Positions 1 to 4,840 of a DNA stretch of 5,763 nt are shown one piece after another; position 1 is the stretch's first letter; every line of letters begins with the position of its first letter. The stretch comes from Cytophagales bacterium. GTDB lineage: Bacteria > Bacteroidota > Bacteroidia > Cytophagales > Spirosomataceae. The position numbers and the translations under genes were made by a program. The DNA lies in assembly GCA_028868395.1 (NCBI GenBank), contig JAGWUO010000090.1, positions 1-5,763 of the forward strand, read 5' to 3'. Below the pieces are notes generated by a model. It searched no databases and had not been told where the DNA came from. It saw nothing but the letters and a program-made list of their open reading frames with translations.

Positions 1-444
1 AATAAAATCAATATACTTAAAACCCAAGTAGAGCAAGCGCAAGGAATGTATCCTTATGTGCAAAGAAATGACATAAATGGTGCTTATGTGGTTGAATCTT
101 ATGAAAATAGAGACAATGCATTACAAGCAGACTATGTGGAGTGTACCTTTCGATTAAAGCCTTTGGAATCAAGTCAAGATGTCTATGTTGTAGGAGGATT
201 CAATGAGTATAAGCTAGATGCTCCTTTACGCTTAAACCCTACGACTGGTTTATTAGAAACTACCCGAATGCTAAAACAAGGCGTTTATAACTACCAGTTT
301 AAAAGCAAAAATCCCCCTAATGAAACATTAGAGGGAAATCATGCTCAAACCGAAAACCTCTACGAGGTACTCGTTTATTATCAAAAACCAGGAACACGAT
401 ACGATTCACTGGTGGGGTATACTACATTAGTCACTAGTCACTAG
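1..444 (+). CDS. Type IX secretion system plug protein, C-terminal part (DUF5103 family), cut by left edge
   Basis: The frame is open from base 1 to the TAG at 442-444, so 147 residues of a longer protein are visible; the ATG at 46 is probably internal. The visible part has the C-terminal signatures I associate with DUF5103 proteins: an ADYVECTFRL strand (about residues 43-52), a VYVVGGFNEY strand-turn (61-70), LKQGVYNYQF (91-100), and an ending with EG, TENLYEVLVYY and a D-LVGY motif (about 110-140). In Flavobacterium the Plug protein closes the periplasmic side of the SprA translocon, through which type IX cargo crosses the outer membrane; assigning that role here is inference from family resemblance. 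The signal peptide and N-terminal domain lie outside the window. The last codons run into a 7-base tandem repeat that provides the stop. The gene converges on ychF with 17 bases between. The family is fairly secure, while the exact role is less so because only about a third of the protein is seen. Confidence 0.8.
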   Translation, partial: NKINILKTQVEQAQGMYPYVQRNDINGAYVVESYENRDNALQADYVECTFRLKPLESSQDVYVVGGFNEYKLDAPLRLNPTTGLLETTRMLKQGVYNYQFKSKNPPNETLEGNHAQTENLYEVLVYYQKPGTRYDSLVGYTTLVTSH

Positions 445-453
445 TCGCTAGTC
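426..453. repeat. 7-base tandem repeat, four copies, spanning the plug gene stop codon
   Basis: Four consecutive 7-base units, ATTAGTC, ACTAGTC, ACTAGTC and GCTAGTC, occupy 426-453. The middle two are identical, and the outer two differ from them at one position each. ACTAGT is its own reverse complement, so the array is also rich in short inverted repeats. Because 7 is not a multiple of 3 and the unit contains TAG, a longer array closes all three forward frames. It lies at the junction of two convergent genes, ending 8 bases before the ychF stop codon. No strong hairpin with a T-run is seen here. Confidence 0.85.
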
Positions 454-461
454 GGAAGCGA

Positions 462-1565
462 TTAGACATTAAAGCGGAAGTGCATAATGTCGCCATCTTG
501 CACCACATATTCTTTACCTTCTACACTTAACTTACCTGCTTCTTTACATCCTGCTTCTGTTTTATAGGCTACATAATCAGCTAACTTGATCACTTCAGCA
601 CGGATAAATCCACGTTCAAAATCGGTATGAATCACACCAGCAGCCGCAGGTGCCTTCCATCCTTTTTGTATTGTCCAAGCTCGTACTTCTTGTACACCAG
701 CTGTGAAATAAGTAATCAAGTTTAATAAGTGGTAGGAACTGCGAATCAATTTATCCAAACCCGATTCTTTTAAACCATATTCTTCTAAGAACATCGCACG
801 ATCATCCAAATCTTCCATTTCTGCAATTTGAGCTTCTAATGCAGCACAAACTACCACCACTTCTGCATTTTCTGGGGCGACATTTGCTTTAAGTTGATCC
901 ACATATTGATTTCCACCTGCCGCAATCGATGCTTCATCTACGTTAGCCACATAGATGACAGGCTTATCAGTCAACAAATACAAATCTCCAATAGCTGCTT
1001 GCCTAAGGTCTTCATCCATTACAACCGTGCGAGCGGATTTACCTTCTTCTAAAGTTGCTTTAAACTGCTGTAATGCCGCCAATTCTGCTTTTGCCTTCGC
1101 ATCCCCTGCCTTAGCAGCGCGTTCCGTTTTAGAAATCTTCTTATCTACCGAATCTAAATCTTTGATTTGCAATTCTAAATCAATGATCTCTTTATCGCTA
1201 ACTGGATTTACACGACCTTCTACGTGAACAATATTTTCATCTTCAAAACAACGAACAACGTGAATAATCGCATCTACTTCCCGGATATTAGCTAAGAATT
1301 TATTTCCCAAACCTGCACCTGTAGAAGCTCCTTTCACTAAACCAGCGATATCAGTAAATTCAATTACTGTGGGCAATATGCGGTTTGGTTTTACTAATTC
1401 AGCTAATACGTTTAAACGATCATCCGGTACTGTTACGATGCCTACATTCGGCTCAATCGTACAAAACGGATAATTCGCTGCTTCTGCTTTATTAGAAGAA
1501 ATAGCACTAAACAAAGTTGATTTACCCACATTAGGCAATCCGACAATTCCACAAGTTAATCCCAT
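462..1565 (-). CDS. ychF: Redox-regulated ATPase YchF (Obg/OLA1-like P-loop NTPase)
   Basis: This is a complete 367-residue protein, close to the usual YchF length of about 363. Visible motifs in order are the P-loop GLPNVGKST (9-17), a switch region YPFCTIEPNVG (32-42), the DIAGLVKGAS G3 motif (72-81), the noncanonical G4 motif NVDE (208-211) and a C-terminal TGS domain (about 283-366). NxxE instead of NKxD is the hallmark that makes YchF/OLA1 proteins prefer ATP over GTP. Leu76 after DxAG replaces the catalytic Gln of Ras-like GTPases, typical of the HAS-NTPase group. Cys35 sits where E. coli YchF has the cysteine implicated in redox control. A coiled-coil insertion, charged and Ala-rich, covers about 128-175. 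The protein is cytosolic and ribosome-associated, with proposed roles in translation and stress response. The ATG at 1565 places the P-loop at the usual N-terminal position. The gene is preceded by a TAnnTTTG box and by the PUR gene's terminator, so it is probably transcribed on its own. Confidence 0.97.
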   Translation of the reverse strand: MGLTCGIVGLPNVGKSTLFSAISSNKAEAANYPFCTIEPNVGIVTVPDDRLNVLAELVKPNRILPTVIEFTDIAGLVKGASTGAGLGNKFLANIREVDAIIHVVRCFEDENIVHVEGRVNPVSDKEIIDLELQIKDLDSVDKKISKTERAAKAGDAKAKAELAALQQFKATLEEGKSARTVVMDEDLRQAAIGDLYLLTDKPVIYVANVDEASIAAGGNQYVDQLKANVAPENAEVVVVCAALEAQIAEMEDLDDRAMFLEEYGLKESGLDKLIRSSYHLLNLITYFTAGVQEVRAWTIQKGWKAPAAAGVIHTDFERGFIRAEVIKLADYVAYKTEAGCKEAGKLSVEGKEYVVQDGDIMHFRFNV

Positions 1566-1587
1566 AGTAATTTTAAAAATGAAAGCA

Positions 1588-1595
1588 CAAAAGTA
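1588..1595 (-). promoter_or_regulatory. Bacteroidota-type -7 box upstream of ychF
   Basis: Read on the minus strand this is TACTTTTG, an exact match to the Bacteroidota -7 consensus TAnnTTTG. It lies 22 bases before the ychF ATG, which would give a short AT-rich leader. The upstream -33 element is weak: the nearest TTTTTG is only 11 bases away, short of the usual spacing of about 17-23. It sits just past the PUR gene's terminator, which is where a fresh promoter would be expected. Confidence 0.45.
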
Positions 1596-1607
1596 CGGCT
1601 AAAAATC

Positions 1608-1637
1608 AAAAAGCCCCTGATTTCTCAGAGGCTTTTT
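1608..1637 (-). terminator. Rho-independent terminator of the PUR-family gene
   Basis: Two 13-base arms (AAAAAGCCTCTGA and TCAGGGGCTTTTT on the minus strand) enclose a GAAA tetraloop of the stable GNRA class. The 3' arm ends in five T, followed by GA and five more T. The one imperfect pair is G-U in minus-strand RNA but would be a C-A mismatch in plus-strand RNA, so the structure favours leftward transcripts. It starts 18 bases after the stop codon of the PUR gene and lies before the ychF promoter-like box, so it should uncouple the two same-strand genes. Confidence 0.85.
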
Positions 1638-1655
1638 CGAATATTTTAAAGATAA

Positions 1656-1973
1656 TTACTCCCATTTCAACTCACTATTGCCAAACTCGTCTTCATCACG
1701 ATTAAAGGAAGAGAAATCAACATCTGGCATCAATTCCGTCTTCACGTGATTAACGGCCTCGTTTAATCCTTCCACAAACTTATCGAAATCTTCTTTGTAC
1801 AAAAACATCTTATGTTTTTCATAAACAAATCCATCTTCTTTCTGATGACGGCGACTTTCTGTAATTGTAATGTAATAATCTTGAGAGCGGGTTGACTTCA
1901 CATCAAAAAAATACGTTCTCTTTCCTGCCCGAATACGTTTAGAAAATAATTCTTCTCTATCTCTTTCTTCCAC
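1656..1973 (-). CDS. PUR-family DNA/RNA-binding protein (DUF3276)
   Basis: This small 105-residue protein carries the single PUR repeat of the DUF3276 family. Recognisable parts are EELFSKRIRAGKRTYFFDVKSTR (about 7-29), DYYITITESRR (32-42) and a following strand and helix KHKMFLYKEDFDKFVEGLNEAV (about 53-74); the ββββα order fits a PUR (Whirly-like) fold. The C-terminal tail (about 84-105) is acidic. Homologues such as the Borrelia PUR protein bind single- and double-stranded nucleic acid. The target here is unknown, and a regulatory or RNA-chaperone role is inference. The start is GTG at 1973: an in-frame TAA lies three codons upstream at 1980-1982, and the next Met is residue 56, inside the domain, so GTG is the only reasonable start. 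It is divergent from rlpA across about 150 bases and ends at a strong terminator. I found no clear promoter for it. Confidence 0.9.
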   Translation of the reverse strand: MEERDREELFSKRIRAGKRTYFFDVKSTRSQDYYITITESRRHQKEDGFVYEKHKMFLYKEDFDKFVEGLNEAVNHVKTELMPDVDFSSFNRDEDEFGNSELKWE

Positions 1974-2127
1974 TGGTATTTAAATTATGGTTTCACAATG
2001 TGTAAATCTACTATTTATTCTCATTCACTCAAAAAAAATTGGTAGAATTAAGCAACCGTCATCAAGCTCTACATTTTTAATTCCCAATTTAAACCTACAT
2101 CTTTACAATCATCATCCAACTATTTTA

Positions 2128-2661
2128 ATGATAAAAATACCATCAATAGTACTATTGATAAGTACACTTTTATCCCTAAATGCTTTCTCACAGGATTTAG
2201 GATATGAAAAAGTAGGAATAGCTTCGTTTTATGCGAAATCATTTTACGGTAAAAAAACCGCCAGCGGAGAGAAGCTTAAAAAGACCCTATTAACAGCTGC
2301 ACACAAGCGTTTTCCTTTCAATACTTTGGTTGAAGTAACTAACTTAGCCAATCGAAGAAGTGTTATTGTGCGTATAAATGATCGAGGACCTTACAAAAAA
2401 GGGCGTGTCGTTGATTTATCTGAAGCAGCAGCTAAGAAATTAAACCTAAAGAAGATAGGCTTAGTTCGAGTTAAGATCAAAATCGTTGGTTTTGAAAATG
2501 AATTAATGCTTATCCCCTACCAAAAGCTTGCTTTAGAAAGCAACCCAAAATTCAGCCGAAACTTCTATCAAAAATCTCGTCTTAAATACAAGACGCATTA
2601 TAAAATGAAGAAGAACGTCAAGCATAAAAAGTACATCAATAAGAAGTACTTTAAACGCTAG
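2128..2661 (+). CDS. rlpA: RlpA-family septal ring lytic transglycosylase, secreted, with basic C-terminal tail
   Basis: The protein has 177 residues. It begins with a signal peptide (about 1-21, hydrophobic IVLLISTLLSL, then NAFS before Q22) and has no lipobox Cys, so it is predicted to be soluble and secreted, not lipid-anchored. The double-psi beta-barrel covers about 27-120 and carries the RlpA signatures GIASFYAKSFYGKKTASGE (30-48), LTAAH (55-59), INDRGPYKKGRVVDLS (83-98) and AAAKKL (100-105). Glu48, His59 and Asp85 fit the residues needed for glycan cleavage in Pseudomonas RlpA, which cuts naked glycan strands at the septum. No SPOR domain follows; instead residues 141-177 hold 16 Lys/Arg and no acidic residue. 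The ATG at 2128 is chosen because it directly precedes the signal peptide; the frame stays open upstream to an ATG at 1987, but that would bury the signal peptide. A weak -7-like TACATTTT lies at 2070-2077. The gene converges on the next with a 2-base gap. Confidence 0.9.
   Translation: MIKIPSIVLLISTLLSLNAFSQDLGYEKVGIASFYAKSFYGKKTASGEKLKKTLLTAAHKRFPFNTLVEVTNLANRRSVIVRINDRGPYKKGRVVDLSEAAAKKLNLKKIGLVRVKIKIVGFENELMLIPYQKLALESNPKFSRNFYQKSRLKYKTHYKMKKNVKHKKYINKKYFKR
2626..2652 (-). terminator. Weak terminator-like hairpin for the thioredoxin-like gene, inside the end of rlpA
   Basis: On the minus strand, AAAGTAC and GTACTTT arms (7 bp, 11-base loop) are followed directly by more T, giving a run of five T after GTAC. 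It begins 11 bases past the stop codon of the leftward thioredoxin-like gene and lies wholly within the coding tail of rlpA. The stem is AU-rich and the loop long, so termination here would be inefficient. The same bases encode part of the Lys-rich RlpA tail, so the match could be a by-product of AT-rich coding. Confidence 0.3.
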
Positions 2662-2663
2662 TT

Positions 2664-4052
2664 CTATTTACGTCTATTTTCAAGGTACTGAATAAAGTCC
2701 TTTAAATTCTCCACCGGAATACGTTTACCCACAATCTTCTTTTGTTGGTCCAATACATATACCACAGGAGTCGAATAGACATCAAATGTATTTCTGAAAT
2801 CCGTATAATATTCTTCTTTACCGGTTTGCGGATTTAGGTGAATATCAATCCCATTAATCCAAGATCCTATCTTAAAATCAGTAATAAATTTTTTCCATGC
2901 AGCCTTATCGCGCACAATAGAACTAGCCACAACACCAATATTCTTAGTTTTAAAATAATCATTCAAAGCAGCTAATTTAGGTGTCTCTTGCTTGCAATGA
3001 CTGCATTCTGGATCATAAATAAAGACTACAGTATATTTGAATGGTAAAGAAGCCAGGTTAATTTCCTTACCGGTCACATCTGTTAAATGCATCTTGGGAA
3101 AAGTTTTACCTACAAGAAGTGGTTTAATGATGGCTATACGTTCCTTCATTCGCCTTACTGTACTCGAATCCCATAAGGCAGGCTCCCCTATGTAATATCG
3201 CTCTGCTAAGTGCACAAATGCACCTTCTGTTCCTAATATAGGATTGTTCTCATACGTACTCGCAATTTTATAAATGATGTAGCGACGGACCTCCGTATCC
3301 TTCGCTTTTTGAAGAATTAAATCAGATTCTCTCGAAATGGAATCTGGATCCTGAACAACTAAATCTTTAAAAAAACGCTCTAATTTACGCTGTAAGAAAG
3401 GTGTCCGAACCATTCGCTCATCCCCTAAATCCATCCCATCAAAATAATGCTTTTTATAATATTGATACTGGTACATTTGCATTTTAGTCGTATCGGCTTT
3501 TGACTTCAGGGTACCAGAATAAACGGGTATTTCAGGGTCAAAGGAAGATTCAATTAGTTTAGAAACGAATAAGGAAGCATTAGCCTTTTTCCATTGCTGT
3601 TGAAATTGCTTCACTTCAGATTGTACATTTTTTTTTGCAACAGGAGAAAGTGATGGTTGATTTAACAGGGTATATAGCTCATTCATCTTTCGCTGAAATC
3701 CATAAAAAGCTGTATTTTCAGCGGAATTTTCAAAGGTAATGGACTTCAAAATATCCGTTGTATCCAAAGAAAAAGAGAAATTAGGGTCTTCTATGACCAC
3801 ATCTATATATTTGGACTTAAGAAAAGAAATCAAGTATAAACCCTTAGGCAATGTTTCGGTTCCTTTAAATTGAAATTCTCCCGCCTCATTTGCCAGTACT
3901 GTATCTTTTATTACTTGTTGGTTATAGCCAAAATAATGCGCTAAATACACTTCCGATTTAGACAACCCCTTTATTTTACCCTTAATATCATATTGCGCAA
4001 AAAGGGACGTAGAGAAAAGTAAAATAAAAAGAAGAGTACCGACTACTTTCAT
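2664..4052 (-). CDS. Secreted TlpA-like thiol-disulfide protein with DUF4369 and DUF5106-type regions
   Basis: The protein has 462 residues counted from the ATG at 4052. A signal peptide (MKVVGTLLFILLFSTSLFAQ, 1-20) is followed by a beta-rich DUF4369-like domain (about 22-115), a helical DUF5106-like middle (about 120-305) and a C-terminal thioredoxin fold (about 314-462). The fold shows VFIYDPECSHC with the active pair Cys350-x-x-Cys353, and a cis-proline loop YSTPVVYVLD (Pro429). Such proteins sit in the periplasm or at the envelope of Bacteroidota and are thought to reduce or exchange disulfides; the substrate is unknown. A GTG at 4076 is in frame upstream, but it would add eight residues before the signal peptide and lies about where transcription should begin from the -7-like box at 4084-4091, so the ATG is preferred. 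It is divergent from the ElyC-like gene and converges on rlpA. It is not in an operon with other redox genes here. Domain limits are estimates by eye. Confidence 0.88.
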   Translation of the reverse strand: MKVVGTLLFILLFSTSLFAQYDIKGKIKGLSKSEVYLAHYFGYNQQVIKDTVLANEAGEFQFKGTETLPKGLYLISFLKSKYIDVVIEDPNFSFSLDTTDILKSITFENSAENTAFYGFQRKMNELYTLLNQPSLSPVAKKNVQSEVKQFQQQWKKANASLFVSKLIESSFDPEIPVYSGTLKSKADTTKMQMYQYQYYKKHYFDGMDLGDERMVRTPFLQRKLERFFKDLVVQDPDSISRESDLILQKAKDTEVRRYIIYKIASTYENNPILGTEGAFVHLAERYYIGEPALWDSSTVRRMKERIAIIKPLLVGKTFPKMHLTDVTGKEINLASLPFKYTVVFIYDPECSHCKQETPKLAALNDYFKTKNIGVVASSIVRDKAAWKKFITDFKIGSWINGIDIHLNPQTGKEEYYTDFRNTFDVYSTPVVYVLDQQKKIVGKRIPVENLKDFIQYLENRRK

Positions 4053-4062
4053 AAGATTAGAA

Positions 4063-4070
4063 TAAATTTG
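4063..4070 (+). promoter_or_regulatory. Bacteroidota-type -7 box facing the ElyC-like gene
   Basis: TAAATTTG is an exact match to TAnnTTTG, 23 bases before the ATG at 4094, which suits a short leader. No clear TTTG lies at the -33 distance. The reverse complement of the same 8 bases occurs at 4084-4091, serving the opposite gene. Confidence 0.45.
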
Positions 4071-4083
4071 TATCACTAACTCT

Positions 4084-4091
4084 CAAATTTA
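4084..4091 (-). promoter_or_regulatory. Bacteroidota-type -7 box facing the thioredoxin-like gene
   Basis: Read on the minus strand this is TAAATTTG, an exact TAnnTTTG match, 31 bases before the ATG at 4052. About 18 bases further upstream on that strand is TTTTAG, a partial match to the -33 TTTG; it falls inside the first codons of the divergent gene. The box supports the ATG start at 4052 over the GTG at 4076. Confidence 0.5.
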
Positions 4092-4093
4092 CA

Positions 4094-4840
4094 ATGTTTT
4101 TCATCCTATCTAAAATAATCGACTTTTTCCTTCAACCACTTTGTTGGATTTTTATCCTGTTAGGAGTCGCCTATTTTAGCAAATACACGAAACGATTCAT
4201 TTTAATTACAGTGGCTGCTCTGGTACTTTTTAGTAACGGCTGGTTTGTTAATCAATGTTATTTGGCCTATGAAAGTCCTCAGGTCAAATTGAACCATAAT
4301 TACCAGTGGTGCATCATTTTAGGAGGTGGAATGATGCGTGCAGGAGAAGGTTATCGTACAGGAGAAACAGCTGATCGGTTTATTCAACCCCTATTACTAT
4401 ACAAAAAAGGCATCGTTAAAAAGCTACTTATCACCGGAGGAAATGTCAACATCAAAGGCCTTAAAATTGATGAAACACAAGAAAGTAGAAAAGTAAAAGA
4501 GGTGTTAATCGCCATGGGAGTAAATGAAAAAGATATCTACTTGGAGGAAAAAGCAAGAAACACGCATGAAAATGCCCTATATACCAAACAAATGTTAAAA
4601 CCATTCCTAAAGGAAAGAATGGTTCTCGTCACTTCTGCGATGCACATGCCTCGGGCCAAAGCCTGTTACGTAAAAGAGGGATTTTTAATAGATATGTATC
4701 CTGCAGACATAAAGAAAAAGGATACCCCTTCAGGTATCCTCGATCTCGTAATTCCTCAAGAGCGTAACCTTAGTAAATTCGCTGAATTAATCAGAGAAAT
4801 GACAGGTTACATCATATACTCTATGGTAGGATTTGCCTAG
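4094..4840 (+). CDS. ElyC/SanA/YdcF-family membrane protein (DUF218)
   Basis: This is a complete 248-residue protein. Two hydrophobic segments (about 11-28 and 34-55) separated by a short basic loop SKYTKR anchor it in the inner membrane. The rest is a DUF218 domain with its usual motifs: IILGGGM (74-80), LLITGG (111-116), EEKARNTHENA (151-161) and LVTSAMHMPRA (178-188). The domain is predicted to face the periplasm. The family includes E. coli ElyC and SanA; ElyC affects peptidoglycan synthesis and use of the undecaprenyl lipid carrier, and SanA affects envelope permeability. Which role applies here cannot be told, so no gene symbol is given. The two-helix N-terminus and length (ElyC is about 259 residues) favour an ElyC-like layout. 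Start is ATG 4094, at the first hydrophobic residues. It is divergent from the thioredoxin-like gene and overlaps the end of pfkA by 4 bases, tail to tail. Confidence 0.88.
   Translation: MFFILSKIIDFFLQPLCWIFILLGVAYFSKYTKRFILITVAALVLFSNGWFVNQCYLAYESPQVKLNHNYQWCIILGGGMMRAGEGYRTGETADRFIQPLLLYKKGIVKKLLITGGNVNIKGLKIDETQESRKVKEVLIAMGVNEKDIYLEEKARNTHENALYTKQMLKPFLKERMVLVTSAMHMPRAKACYVKEGFLIDMYPADIKKKDTPSGILDLVIPQERNLSKFAELIREMTGYIIYSMVGFA

Noticed and set aside
426..453. The tandem heptamer as a CRISPR array or attachment site
   Set aside because: The units are contiguous with no spacers and far shorter than CRISPR repeats. No integrase, tRNA or mobile-element gene is nearby.
955..1227. A 90-residue open frame on the plus strand
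   Set aside because: It lies wholly antisense to ychF, whose protein is conserved throughout. The translation is Ser/Ala-rich with no recognisable family, as expected from a shadow frame.
1987..2127. An N-terminal extension of RlpA starting at the ATG at 1987
   Set aside because: It would place 47 residues before a normal signal peptide that begins exactly at the ATG at 2128. The stretch resembles no known domain and reads like translated intergenic AT-rich sequence.
4053..4076. The GTG at 4076 as start of the thioredoxin-like protein
   Set aside because: It would add eight residues in front of the signal peptide and lies within a few bases of the start site expected from the -7 box at 4084-4091. 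The ATG at 4052 fits better.
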